Assembly (NCBI GenBank): GCA_024707205.1
Contig: JANQAD010000001.1
Span: forward strand, 1,825,979-1,889,978
Length of the DNA: 64,000 nt
From: Demequina sp.
Lineage (GTDB): Bacteria; Actinomycetota; Actinomycetes; Actinomycetales; Demequinaceae
Reading direction: 5' to 3'
Part shown: positions 32,161-40,442 of the stretch, piece by piece
Layout of the letters: each line of letters opens with the position of its first letter
Numbering within the stretch: position 1 is the stretch's first letter
Program-made: the position numbers and the translations under genes
The notes under the pieces: generated by a model
Seen by the model: only the letters and a program-made list of their open reading frames with translations
Database searches by the model: none
What the model was told of the DNA's origin: nothing

Positions 32161-32336
32161 CAGGCCTCCAGCGGAATGCGGATTTCAAGGTCGCGCCGAT
32201 GGGGTTTCCGCAGGCGATCAAGGGTCTCGGCTTCATCATGCACAGCCGTCGACACGACCGTGCTCTCGGAGGCCGAGAAGTAGTCCTTAGGAGGCGTCGG
32301 AAACTCCATCTCGAAGACGTCGTCAAGATCGGTCAT
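32160..32336 (-). CDS. Small acidic protein, second gene of the unit
   Basis: 58 residues beginning MTDLDDVFEMEFPTPPKDYF; acidic N-terminal half, Arg-rich C-terminal half. No recognised domain. It overlaps the TIGR04255 gene by 14 nt and the following gene by 1 nt, which strongly supports translation as part of the operon. It could be an adaptor or immunity partner (inference). Confidence 0.5.
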   Translation of the reverse strand: MTDLDDVFEMEFPTPPKDYFSASESTVVSTAVHDEAETLDRLRKPHRRDLEIRIPLEA

Positions 32337-33135
32337 GCTGCTCTCCCGGGTCCGCGAGTCCCATCGCATTGCGAAGGTCATCTGTGATCGCACGCTCGAA
32401 ATACTTGTAGGCGAGGTGGTTCAGGCTTTGCAGCTCGTCGAGCACTGCAACGCCCGGAATTCGGGCGGCGATCATCGCGTCCGTGTCGAGGAGAAATGGG
32501 GCGCTACCAACCGGCTCCGGGAACGACTCGTTTGGGATTCCGAACTGCAAGCGGATCCGTGCTGGCTCCTCGTCGAACTCCATGAGCGACACCGATCGTA
32601 CGAGCGTCGCGCCCTTTGCGAAGTCGAGGTGGCGAGTCAAGTCGGTAGCGATCAGGTGTTTCCAACTTGGCTGTTCGACTTCAGCCGGGTCGGCTGGCAA
32701 CGCCGAAATGTGGTCGATGTAGCGAAGACCCAGCCGACGCAAGTCTGGGTATCCGCCGAGGGCGTCGTGCAGGAAGTCAAGTGCGATTGCAAACTGTGCG
32801 GAAAAGTCGTGGAAGCGTGTGTACGAGGTAACGGTGTAGGAGAGGAAGTCACGACACAAGGTGATTTGTCCGCTCCCGTCACGAGTGCGAAGCAGCCACA
32901 TCGGAAAACTGTCGAGAACCTCATGCTCCATGCTTTGGCGTGTGTCCTCGACCGTCAACGTGACTTGCTGAGTCTTCGCATCCTTCAGTTGTTGCCTCGG
33001 AAACGCTGCTACAAACTTGGCGACCGAGTCGGAGGTCATCGCGTCGGAAAGCCCGGTAAGAGGGTTCTCAAAGTCGGCGCGCGCAATTACCTGCTTGATC
33101 GTGTTGTCGCGATACACGTTGTAGGTGTCACTCAT
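32323..33135 (-). CDS. TIGR04255-like family protein
   Basis: 270 residues. The pattern CRDFLSYTVTSYTRFHDF in the middle and LRRLGLRYIDHI after it match my recollection of the sporadically distributed TIGR04255 family, whose biochemical function is unknown and whose members often sit in defence-rich regions. ATG 33135 has AAGGAG 7 nt upstream. It is the first gene of a three-gene overlapping unit downstream of a restriction-modification cluster. Confidence 0.65.
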   Translation of the reverse strand: MSDTYNVYRDNTIKQVIARADFENPLTGLSDAMTSDSVAKFVAAFPRQQLKDAKTQQVTLTVEDTRQSMEHEVLDSFPMWLLRTRDGSGQITLCRDFLSYTVTSYTRFHDFSAQFAIALDFLHDALGGYPDLRRLGLRYIDHISALPADPAEVEQPSWKHLIATDLTRHLDFAKGATLVRSVSLMEFDEEPARIRLQFGIPNESFPEPVGSAPFLLDTDAMIAARIPGVAVLDELQSLNHLAYKYFERAITDDLRNAMGLADPGEQHDRS

Positions 33136-33251
33136 ATTTCTCCTTCATTGGGCTCACGACTGCGGGATCCCTCCATCGAACAAGTGGCTTCTGTGGGTCA
33201 TGAGTCGGTCGCCTCACCGCTCGAACGAACTCGTTGCCCCCATTGCTTCCG

Positions 33252-33839
33252 TTACAGTTCGCTCGGCCCTGCACGCGGTTCAAGACGTTGTTTGAGCCAC
33301 TCCAGCACCGTTCGCTGGTCCGCCAGGTTCGCGCGACGCACCTGCTGAAGTAGCCAGATCGCGGAAGGCTTCTCGAGTGTGAGGTTCTTCGCGCCCTGAT
33401 TGCACGTGGAGCAGAGCGTTCGCAGATTTGACGGATCGTCAGTGCCCCCGCGGCTCTTGTCGACTATGTGACCGAGGTGAAGTCGGACCTTACGACCGGT
33501 GTCGGGGTCGATGTCACCCGCGCCAAGGCCGCAACTTTGGCAGGTGTATCCATCACGATCGAGCACCTCGGCGCGAGTCCGCTGGGAGATCGCACGCTTG
33601 AAGCCAGCCTCGACCTGAGTTTCCGGGATGCGCTCAAGGCGGTACTCGCCCTGCTTGAGCGACAGGTCGTCGTGCTGCGTCGATATGGGCCAGCCCTCCT
33701 CCTCGCGGAGTTCTCGAACACGCCTGGCCCACTCGCTCGCGGGCGCTGCGACCGCCTGAAGTTCACGAGCTGTTACGACCTTCCCGACGTTCTCGAGAAA
33801 GTACGCGCGCAGTTTCGCCTTGACGCTCGGAGAGGTCAC
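33252..33839 (-). CDS. HNH endonuclease with N-terminal winged-helix domain (putative restriction enzyme)
   Basis: 195 residues. Residues 1-65 look like a winged-helix DNA-binding domain; 90-160 carry the HNH fold with two zinc Cys pairs (CQSCG and CSTCNQ), the HLGHIVDKSRGG catalytic His motif and the NLRTLC Asn. GTG 33839 lies 9 nt after the methyltransferase stop, with GAGG overlapping that stop. Adjacent to a C5-cytosine methyltransferase and Vsr, it is the likely restriction partner; the recognition sequence cannot be read from the protein. Confidence 0.8.
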   Translation of the reverse strand: MTSPSVKAKLRAYFLENVGKVVTARELQAVAAPASEWARRVRELREEEGWPISTQHDDLSLKQGEYRLERIPETQVEAGFKRAISQRTRAEVLDRDGYTCQSCGLGAGDIDPDTGRKVRLHLGHIVDKSRGGTDDPSNLRTLCSTCNQGAKNLTLEKPSAIWLLQQVRRANLADQRTVLEWLKQRLEPRAGPSEL

Positions 33840-33848
33840 CCGCGCACC

Positions 33849-34532
33849 TCAAGCCGCTCGTGCTTGAGCCAGACGATCGACTTCGTCTCGAACGAACTTA
33901 CCGATGTACTCGGTGTACGCGGGCGGAATCGACTCATTCAGCTCGTTCTTCGTCATCCAGTCGATCCCGAGGGCGTCGCGCGCGTTGGCGACCGTGCAGT
34001 TGCCACCGCCAGTGACCTGCACAAACGAGGTGTCCTGGTCGAGCTTTCCGTAGTGTCCCTTCCGCTTGTCGTGTGTGAAGACGAGCGGGTGCTTGCCGTG
34101 AGGCGGCAAGGGGATCTCGAAATTGGCCTCGAACAAGCGGTGACGGATTACGCGAAGTGGCGGAAACATGGTGCCGCACAAGACTGCGGGGTTCCGCAAG
34201 GGTGCACCCTCGACGTTCTCGATCACATATGGAAGGCCGGTGGCCCGAAGCATCTCCCGCACGGGTTCGATTAGGCGTGGCCACATGTGGGCGTTGCCGT
34301 TGCGGCGCGCGAGGTCCGAGTACGACTGGCACGGCGGTGAGGCGTGGACCGCGTCGAAACTTGCAACGAACTCGGGATCGAGCTTGAGGGCATCCGAACG
34401 GATGAATTCGAAAGGGTAGTTGGGTTGCTCGTCAATGTCGACGCCCACTACCTCGAAGCCAGCTCGGTGGTAGCCCATCCCAGCACCACCTGCACAGCAG
34501 AAGAGATCTAGAAGTCGGGGTCGTGAACTCAT
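33849..34532 (-). CDS. C5-cytosine DNA methyltransferase, short form
   Basis: 227 residues. Motif I DLFCCAGGAGMGYHRAGF, motif IV ASPPCQSYSDLA with the catalytic Cys, motif VI ENVEGAP, motif VIII RHRLFEA and a final ELNESIPPAYTEYIG. Little space remains between motifs VIII and IX for a target-recognition domain, so it is shorter than most Dcm-type enzymes. ATG 34532 lies 6 nt after TACCTT, a leaderless start. It would protect host DNA from the HNH enzyme downstream. Confidence 0.88.
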   Translation of the reverse strand: MSSRPRLLDLFCCAGGAGMGYHRAGFEVVGVDIDEQPNYPFEFIRSDALKLDPEFVASFDAVHASPPCQSYSDLARRNGNAHMWPRLIEPVREMLRATGLPYVIENVEGAPLRNPAVLCGTMFPPLRVIRHRLFEANFEIPLPPHGKHPLVFTHDKRKGHYGKLDQDTSFVQVTGGGNCTVANARDALGIDWMTKNELNESIPPAYTEYIGKFVRDEVDRLAQARAA

Positions 34533-34587
34533 GTAGCGAAGGTACCAACCGGCGCTGACACGGAGCGCGCGACAGGGCCGGGCACGC

Positions 34588-35022
34588 TCAACTCGACGGC
34601 AGTTTGCGACGGGTCGTCACGGCTGACTCGATGCTCAGGGCTACTTGGTCCGCATCCTCGTGCTCCCAGAATCGCAATACCAGCCATCCAGCCGACCGCA
34701 GCCTCGCGTCAGTCTCCCGATCCCGCTGCTGCGTCCTCAGGATCTTCGGGCTCCAATAGTCCGAGTGCGTTGCCGGGGATGTGTAGTGCGTCGGGCAGCC
34801 GTGCCAGAAGCACCCATCGATGAAGACCGCGACCTTCACTGGCCGAAAAACGATGTCAGCCGTGCGACGTAGCGCGGGGTCGGGCCGTTGTGCGACGCGA
34901 TAGCGCAGCCCCGCCTCGTGGAGACGGCGGCGCACAGCCAACTCTGGCCCTGTATCTCGCCCGCGGTTCGCCACCATCGAGCGGCGTGTGCCCTCGCTGC
35001 TGGCCCAACTCACCCTGTCCAC
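34588..35022 (-). CDS. vsr: Very short patch repair endonuclease (Vsr)
   Basis: 144 residues. Nicks T:G mismatches that arise when 5-methylcytosine deaminates. Signature VANRGRDTGPELAVRRRLHEAG at the N-terminus, then DIVFRPVKVAVFIDGCFWHGCP with the catalytic Asp and the zinc ligands. GTG 35022 lies 6 nt after TAGCCT. Its presence fits the neighbouring C5 methyltransferase. Confidence 0.9.
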   Translation of the reverse strand: MDRVSWASSEGTRRSMVANRGRDTGPELAVRRRLHEAGLRYRVAQRPDPALRRTADIVFRPVKVAVFIDGCFWHGCPTHYTSPATHSDYWSPKILRTQQRDRETDARLRSAGWLVLRFWEHEDADQVALSIESAVTTRRKLPSS

Positions 35023-35106
35023 CTAAGGAGGCTACGGCGTTGTTCAGCCGCTCGCACGGCCGTGGGCCCAGTCACGACCATTAGGCGCCGTGCCACACTA
35101 ACCACC

Positions 35107-35496
35107 ATGAAGTGGCTCGGCGGCACCCTCGTCTTCCTCGCGGAACTCGCAATGTACGCAGGAATGTTCTGGTGGGGCTACAGCACCTTCCCGCACTATT
35201 GGGGCTGGCTTGTGGGCCTCACCGTACCCTTCGCGGTGTCCGTGATCTGGTCCCTCAGCCTTTCGCCCAAAGCCCCGCGGCCCCTCCCAACCCCCGCGAA
35301 GGTCACCACCCGCCTCGTCCTGCTCCTCGCAGGAGCCGCAGCCTGGTGGCTCGCGGACCTGCACCTCGCCGCCATAGCCACCGCAGCGTCGGCCCTGGTG
35401 GGGACCGCTATCGCCGCGAAGTACCCCATCGACGAGCCGGGCGTCAACGCCCCCAAAGGAATGGACGCGGACGAGACCACGTTGCCGCCTGCATGA
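35107..35496 (+). CDS. YrdB-like (DUF2568) small membrane protein
   Basis: 129 residues with four hydrophobic segments and a short polar tail. Pattern LAELAMYAGMFWWGYS resembles the YrdB/DUF2568 family, of unknown function. ATG 35107 follows CACACT by 7 nt. Its stop overlaps the reductase start by ATGA. Confidence 0.7.
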   Translation: MKWLGGTLVFLAELAMYAGMFWWGYSTFPHYWGWLVGLTVPFAVSVIWSLSLSPKAPRPLPTPAKVTTRLVLLLAGAAAWWLADLHLAAIATAASALVGTAIAAKYPIDEPGVNAPKGMDADETTLPPA

Positions 35497-36155
35497 CAAC
35501 ACAGCACACCCAAACTCTCGGCATCATCGGCGCAGGCAACATCGGCTCCAACGTCGCACGCGCGGCCATCGCCGCCGGCTACGACGTAGTGATCTCCAAC
35601 TCCCGCGGCCCAGAAACCCTCACGGACCTCATCGAAGACCTGGGCCCCAAGGCCAGGGCCGCCACGGCCGCAGACGCCGCACAGGCTGCGGACTTCGCGC
35701 TCGTCGCCGTCCCGCTCGGCAAGTACAAGAACGTCCCGGTCGAGGGCCTCGCGGGCAAGGTCGTCATGGACGCCAACAACTACTACCCGCAGCGCGACGG
35801 CCGCATCCCCGCGCTCGACAACAACGAGAACACCACCTCCGGCCTGCTCCAGGAGCACCTGCCCACCAGCAAGGTCGTGAAGGCGTTCAACAGCATCCGC
35901 TCCACCGACATCCCCCAAGACGGGCTTCCCGCCGGCACCCCCGACCGCCGCGCCCTGCCCATCGCGGGCAACGACGCCGACGCTCGCGCCAAGGTCGCGA
36001 AGTTCCTCGACGACATCGGCTTCGACGCCGTTGACCTCGGCACCCTCGACGAGTCCTGGAAGGTCGAGCGCGACACCCCCGCCTACGTCAAGCGCACCAC
36101 CGCCGACGAACTCACGAACCTCACCGCCAACGTCAATAGGGTTCGCCAGCTCTAG
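35493..36155 (+). CDS. NADPH-dependent F420 reductase-like oxidoreductase
   Basis: 220 residues. Rossmann motif GIIGAGNIGSNVARAA, then VISNSRGPETL, VAVPLGKYKNVP and VVMDANNYYPQRDG, the pattern of the F420/NADP oxidoreductase (Npd) family; many bacterial members act on unknown substrates. ATGA overlap with the membrane-protein gene indicates co-translation. Confidence 0.82.
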   Translation: MTTQHTQTLGIIGAGNIGSNVARAAIAAGYDVVISNSRGPETLTDLIEDLGPKARAATAADAAQAADFALVAVPLGKYKNVPVEGLAGKVVMDANNYYPQRDGRIPALDNNENTTSGLLQEHLPTSKVVKAFNSIRSTDIPQDGLPAGTPDRRALPIAGNDADARAKVAKFLDDIGFDAVDLGTLDESWKVERDTPAYVKRTTADELTNLTANVNRVRQL

Positions 36156-36178
36156 CGGCCCGACGCTAGGGTCGCCTC

Positions 36179-37033
36179 ATGCGCACAGGCTCGCTTGAGA
36201 CGGCGGACGGTCGCGCACTGCAGTTCTACGACGTCACCCCAGACGCGACGGACCACGTGCCGATCATCTGGCACCACGGCAGCCCCAACGTCGGCGAGCC
36301 CCCGGCGCCGCTGTTTGAGGCCGCGGCCGAGCGCGGACTGCGCTGGATCGGCTACGACCGCCCAGGCTACGGCGGGTCGAGCGCCCAACCCGGCCGCAGC
36401 GTCGGGCAGGCGGCGTGGGATGCCCAGGCGGTTGCGGACCACCTGGGCGTGGGCCGCTACGTGGTGCTCGGCCACAGCGGCGGGGGAGCGCACGCGCTCG
36501 CGTGCGCGGCGCTCACCCCGGAGCGTGTGATCGCGGCGGTGAGCATCAGTGGGCTCGCGCCCATGGGGGCACGCGGGCTGGACTGGTTCGCCGGCCTCAA
36601 CCCCGGAGGCGAGGCCGAGCTGCGCGCCGCCACCCAGGGCGCCGACGCGCTGCGCGCCCACCTCGAGACCGCCGAGTTCGACCCCACGATGTTCACCGAA
36701 GAGGACTGGGCCGCGCTGGGCGGCGACTGGGCGTGGTTCAACGAGGTCGTGGGCAAGGCCGAGGCGAGCGGCTCGGAACCCTTCATCGACGACGACGTGG
36801 CATCCGTTGGCGACTGGGGCTTCGACCCGAGCGACATACGTGTACCAACGCTCCTGGTACATGGCACGGATGACCGCGTGGTGCCGGTGACACACTCCCG
36901 CTGGCTCGCCGACCACATCGACGGCGCGGAGCTGCTCGAGGTGCCGAACGCGGGCCACCTCGCGGTCATGGCGGCCGCCGAGAGGGTGTTGGATTGGGTT
37001 GCCGCGAGGGCGGCGCACGGAACAGCGGATTGA
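36179..37033 (+). CDS. Alpha/beta hydrolase
   Basis: 284 residues. Oxyanion loop WHHGSPN, nucleophile elbow GHSGGGAHA with Ser near residue 102, acid Asp in LLVHGTDDRVVP and His in NAGHLAV. Substrate unknown. ATG 36179 lies exactly 6 nt after TAGGGT (36167-36172); a reverse-orientation copy of the dispersed repeat ends in that -10 box. Confidence 0.88.
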   Translation: MRTGSLETADGRALQFYDVTPDATDHVPIIWHHGSPNVGEPPAPLFEAAAERGLRWIGYDRPGYGGSSAQPGRSVGQAAWDAQAVADHLGVGRYVVLGHSGGGAHALACAALTPERVIAAVSISGLAPMGARGLDWFAGLNPGGEAELRAATQGADALRAHLETAEFDPTMFTEEDWAALGGDWAWFNEVVGKAEASGSEPFIDDDVASVGDWGFDPSDIRVPTLLVHGTDDRVVPVTHSRWLADHIDGAELLEVPNAGHLAVMAAAERVLDWVAARAAHGTAD

Positions 37034-37047
37034 GGATGAGGTAAGCG

Positions 37048-37506
37048 TTGAAGACCTTGCGGCTCAAGTGGATCCCGCTTATTAGTTTCGGCGTCTTTCT
37101 CGTAGGGGCATTCCTCACCGGGGTGCTGAACTACCTGCTCGTCTCTCCGGAGGAGACGCTGGATCCCGCCGCACCCGCGTCGAACTGGGCGGAGGCCGGC
37201 GCGAACGCGCTGTTTGGCGCCGCCGTGTTCGGCATCTTCGCGATCATCGCCACGGTGCTGCGCTTCTTGGGCAACAGCCGCTTCGAGGCCCGGCACGGCC
37301 GCCCGCGCTGGTTCATCACCGGCACGCTCGTGGGCGAGATCCTGTTCATGGCGCTCGCGTGGGCCGTGATCTGGGCCGCGGTCACCCCCAAGGTGGACGC
37401 CGGCTTCATGTGGATCTCGTACGTGGAGCTGACCATGTTGTGGCTGGTGGTGAGCTGCGCCCCGCTCATTCTCAGCTTCATGCGGCTCGGCGCCCGCGAG
37501 AGCTAG
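37048..37506 (+). CDS. Four-segment membrane protein of unknown function
   Basis: 152 residues with four hydrophobic segments (about 8-30, 52-72, 88-112 and 118-142). No family recognised. A TTG start at 37048 is preceded by GAGG six nt upstream. It follows the hydrolase by 14 nt and may be co-transcribed. Confidence 0.55.
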   Translation: MKTLRLKWIPLISFGVFLVGAFLTGVLNYLLVSPEETLDPAAPASNWAEAGANALFGAAVFGIFAIIATVLRFLGNSRFEARHGRPRWFITGTLVGEILFMALAWAVIWAAVTPKVDAGFMWISYVELTMLWLVVSCAPLILSFMRLGARES

Positions 37507-37587
37507 GTAGTCGCCGGGGCCGCGTCGGCCGAGACGCGTATCCACAGGGTCCGGTTGGGTGTCGGTGGCGACACGTACCCTTCATCC

Positions 37588-38111
37588 ATGAACCTGCCCG
37601 CCTACACGGTCACGCGGAAGCCCGTGAAATACACGCGGATTCGCGTGCACCCGCCCGACGGCAGGGTCACCGTCACGGCCCCGCGTCACGTGAGCGCTCG
37701 GGAGATTGAGCAGTTCGTCGCCACCAAGGCAGGGTGGATCGCCAAGCATCAGGAGCGCATCGCCACGGCCGAGCCGGTGACGAACCCGGAACCGGTCCCG
37801 GAATACCTGCGGCCCGTGCTGTATGCGCGGATCGGGCCGCTCGTCGAGTACTGGGCGGACCGAATGGGACTCGCGGCGCCCACGTTCTCGGTGAGGCGCA
37901 TGAAGACCAGGTGGGGAACCTGCAACATCCAGCGACGCCACATCACCATCGCGCTTGAGCTTGCGCGACGGGACGAGGAACTGCTCGAGTACGTTATCGT
38001 GCACGAGCTCACGCACCTGCTTGAACGCGGCCACGGGCGGCGTTCAAGGCGATCATGAGCCGCTACTTGCCGGAGTGGCCGCAGCTGAGAGCACGGCTCA
38101 ACGGGAGGTGA
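37588..38111 (+). CDS. YgjP-like zinc metalloprotease (DUF45), frameshifted
   Basis: About 174 residues after repair. RMKTRWGTCN and VIVHELTHLLERGHG carry the HExxH-type metal site. After the HELTH motif one base is missing around 38037-38043; with it the sequence continues AFKAIMSRYLPEWPQLRARLNGR, the normal end of the family. Likely a cytosolic metallopeptidase, sometimes called SprT/YgjP-like. It has no obvious functional partner here. Confidence 0.82.
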
Positions 38112-38139
38112 GCCCCGTGAAGGGGCTCGTTGCTGAGGG

Positions 38140-39327
38140 CTATCCTCCCGCGAGCCAGTGCTCCAGCTCCTCACTGGGCATGGGGCGGGCTATGTAATAG
38201 CCCTGCGCAAAGTCGCAACCCCAACCCGCAAGCTTGTCCAGGATCTGCTGGTTCTCCACGCCTTCGCCGGTGCACTCGATGTCGAGGTCGCGGGCGGTCA
38301 TGACGAGCGACTCCACGAGCGAGCTCGCGGCGTCGGACCGCTGCACCTTCCGCACAAACCTCGTGTCGATCTTCACCTCACGGAACGGCAGCGCCGCGAG
38401 TCGCGCGGCCGTCGAGTAGCCAGTGCCGAAGTCGTCGATCACCAGGTGGAAGCCATCGGCCTCCAGTCCACGCAGGGCGGTGAGCGCAGCTGCGTCGTCC
38501 GCGAGGGCGGAGGTGTGGCTCACCTCCAGCGCAACCCGCTCCGGTGCCACGCCGAAGTGCTCGCATGCGCCGATCAACTGCCGCAGCTGCTCGCGGTCCT
38601 TCAGCTCGGCGGTGGAGAAGTTGATCGAGATGCGCTCATCGGTACCTGCTCGCGCGGTTGCGAGCCACTCGAGCGCTCTCGCGGTGACTGCCTCTGTGAT
38701 CGGCCGCAGCAGCCCCTGCTCCGTGGCATACGGGATGAAGGTGCTCGGCGGGATATGACCCAGCGTCGGGTGGTCCCACCGGGCCAGCGCCTCGAAACCC
38801 GCCGGCTTGCCAGTGGTGCAGGAGATCTTGGGCTGATAGACGTTGTGCAGCTCCTCATGCTCGATGGCGCGGTTCAGCGCCTCCGCGAGCTGATCCTCGC
38901 TCCACCCGTCGAGCGGGTCCGCCACTCGCTCCACGGTCTCCAGAGCGTGCGGGTTGCGCGCGAGCGCCACGAGCACGTGGCCCTTGGAGAACGGCTTGCG
39001 CAACAGGCCGGCGTGAACGAGTCCCTGGGCGGCGCCGAACTCGCGCGCCGCGCGGATTCCGCCGCGGCTCGAGCCGCACATGATCACGATCCCCGCGCGC
39101 GACCGGGCGCGAGCGAGACGATCGAGCACCGACATCGCCTGGTGCTCGTCGCCCACGATGTCCACGAACGAGAGCGCCGGCAGCCAGTCAGATGCCCACT
39201 CCACGAACTTGTCCGGGTCCGCCGTGGCCCGTGCCTCGAAGCCCTCTTGCTCAAGGACCTCGGCGAGGGAGTGAGCGACGGCCGTGTCGGCGTCGAAGAT
39301 CGTGACGCGGCGAAGCTGGTCGGTCAT
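38140..39327 (-). CDS. Response-regulator-like receiver plus EAL-domain protein
   Basis: 395 residues. Residues 1-120 form a receiver-like domain without an obvious phospho-Asp DD pair; from about residue 140 an EAL domain with FEALARW, INFS, DDFGTGYS, KIDTRFV and GEGVENQQ. Most catalytic residues for cyclic-di-GMP hydrolysis are present, but the ELTE motif reads EVSH, replacing its second Glu by His. It may be a weak enzyme or a c-di-GMP sensor. The start has neither a clear Shine-Dalgarno nor a clean -10 at 6 nt. Confidence 0.82.
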   Translation of the reverse strand: MTDQLRRVTIFDADTAVAHSLAEVLEQEGFEARATADPDKFVEWASDWLPALSFVDIVGDEHQAMSVLDRLARARSRAGIVIMCGSSRGGIRAAREFGAAQGLVHAGLLRKPFSKGHVLVALARNPHALETVERVADPLDGWSEDQLAEALNRAIEHEELHNVYQPKISCTTGKPAGFEALARWDHPTLGHIPPSTFIPYATEQGLLRPITEAVTARALEWLATARAGTDERISINFSTAELKDREQLRQLIGACEHFGVAPERVALEVSHTSALADDAAALTALRGLEADGFHLVIDDFGTGYSTAARLAALPFREVKIDTRFVRKVQRSDAASSLVESLVMTARDLDIECTGEGVENQQILDKLAGWGCDFAQGYYIARPMPSEELEHWLAGG

Positions 39328-39383
39328 GGCGCCACCGGCGTCCGAGCGCGCGCTACACGGGACGCGTATGCCAACGCAAGAGT

Positions 39384-39485
39384 CACTCCCATTGCGCCCC
39401 CAGCCCTCAGTTGCGGGAAAAGCTCGATTTCCAGCCTAGGCGCGCAAAGGAATGGCGTAAATAGCGCTCTGCGGTAATGGGAGTG
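39384..39485. repeat. Inverted repeat framing the EAL gene upstream region
   Basis: CACTCCCATT (39384-39393) and AATGGGAGTG (39476-39485) are perfect inverted 10-mers 82 nt apart in the 185-bp gap between the EAL gene and the ectodomain gene. The enclosed DNA is less GC-rich than its surroundings. No riboswitch consensus is recognised. Confidence 0.45.
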
Positions 39486-39512
39486 GAATTGCTCACTCCC
39501 CGCGCACGGGGT

Positions 39513-40442
39513 TTATCGACCCGTTGTCGAGACGTCGACGGTGATCGGCGATCCAAGCTCCACCATGTACGTCGAGTGGCCACTCGGGTCATCCTCGTGC
39601 ACGCGCGCCCAGAACGACACTGTGTATGGCTCGCGGGAGGCGATGATGTCGCCGAGCACGCTTCCGCTCAGTGCGTAGTCGCTGACCACGGCCGCGGCGG
39701 CGAAGTCCTCGCCAGGCTCAACCACTTCCACCTGGTCGCGGGAGTTGAGCAGCATGACATTCGACGTTGCCGTCTCCCACATGGAATCGCCGACTATCGC
39801 ACTCGAATACGCCGTCACCGAGTGCTTGCTGACCTCATTGGGCGCCGTTTCCACCCACATCACCACCGAATCGACGTCAATAGCGAGGGGCCTGCTGGAG
39901 GTGTTAGTGAAACGGACGTGGGCCGAGATGGTGTGGTCGTCATCGACCGAGAAACTCTCAAAGTTGCTGGTAGACGTGGGTCCGGCGGAGTACCACACCG
40001 GCGCGCAGCTCTCGAGGCCGATGGCGCTGCTCACCGTCGTATCCGGGTTCCCCTGAATCGCGACTCGGGGGTCGTCCTCGGGCTCGTCGTGGTGGCAGAT
40101 CATGCCCTTCACCGCCGAGCTGCGGTTCGCGTCGCCGATCTTGCGCGGCTGCGCAGCGGGGGCGAACTGCAGCGCTGACCACGGGGCCGCCACCGCCGTC
40201 CCCTGAACGCTTGGCGTGCCGGCCGGGTCCATGGTGGCCACGGTCCCGAACGTCTGCGCGCTCCACACCAGCCCGCCGGCGAGCGCGAACAGGCCAACCG
40301 TTCCGGTGGTCACGATCGCCGCCCGCTGGCGACGAATCCGCCGTGCAGCAGGCTGAATGACCTCGTCCGCATCCCGCAGCTCAAAGCTCGCGCGGCCCGT
40401 GTTCGCCGCGGCAGTCAGCGACTCGTGCAGTTCGGTGCTCAT
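39513..40442 (-). CDS. Membrane-anchored extracytoplasmic protein, sigma partner
   Basis: 309 residues: a cytoplasmic N-terminus of about 40 residues, one membrane segment (VTTGTVGLFALAGGLVW), then an all-beta-looking extracellular domain (HVRFTNTSSRPLAIDVD). No zinc-containing anti-sigma motif. Its ATG overlaps the stop of the sigma gene (ATGA), hence the inferred role as regulator of that sigma. The ectodomain resembles that of the fusion protein at 41079-42206. Confidence 0.65.
   Translation of the reverse strand: MSTELHESLTAAANTGRASFELRDADEVIQPAARRIRRQRAAIVTTGTVGLFALAGGLVWSAQTFGTVATMDPAGTPSVQGTAVAAPWSALQFAPAAQPRKIGDANRSSAVKGMICHHDEPEDDPRVAIQGNPDTTVSSAIGLESCAPVWYSAGPTSTSNFESFSVDDDHTISAHVRFTNTSSRPLAIDVDSVVMWVETAPNEVSKHSVTAYSSAIVGDSMWETATSNVMLLNSRDQVEVVEPGEDFAAAAVVSDYALSGSVLGDIIASREPYTVSFWARVHEDDPSGHSTYMVELGSPITVDVSTTGR

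Noticed and set aside
31471-35106. Prophage or integrative element
   Set aside because: No integrase, attachment-site duplication or structural gene was seen; only restriction-type genes with lower GC.
39328-39512. c-di-GMP riboswitch before the EAL gene
   Set aside because: The GEMM consensus was looked for and not found.
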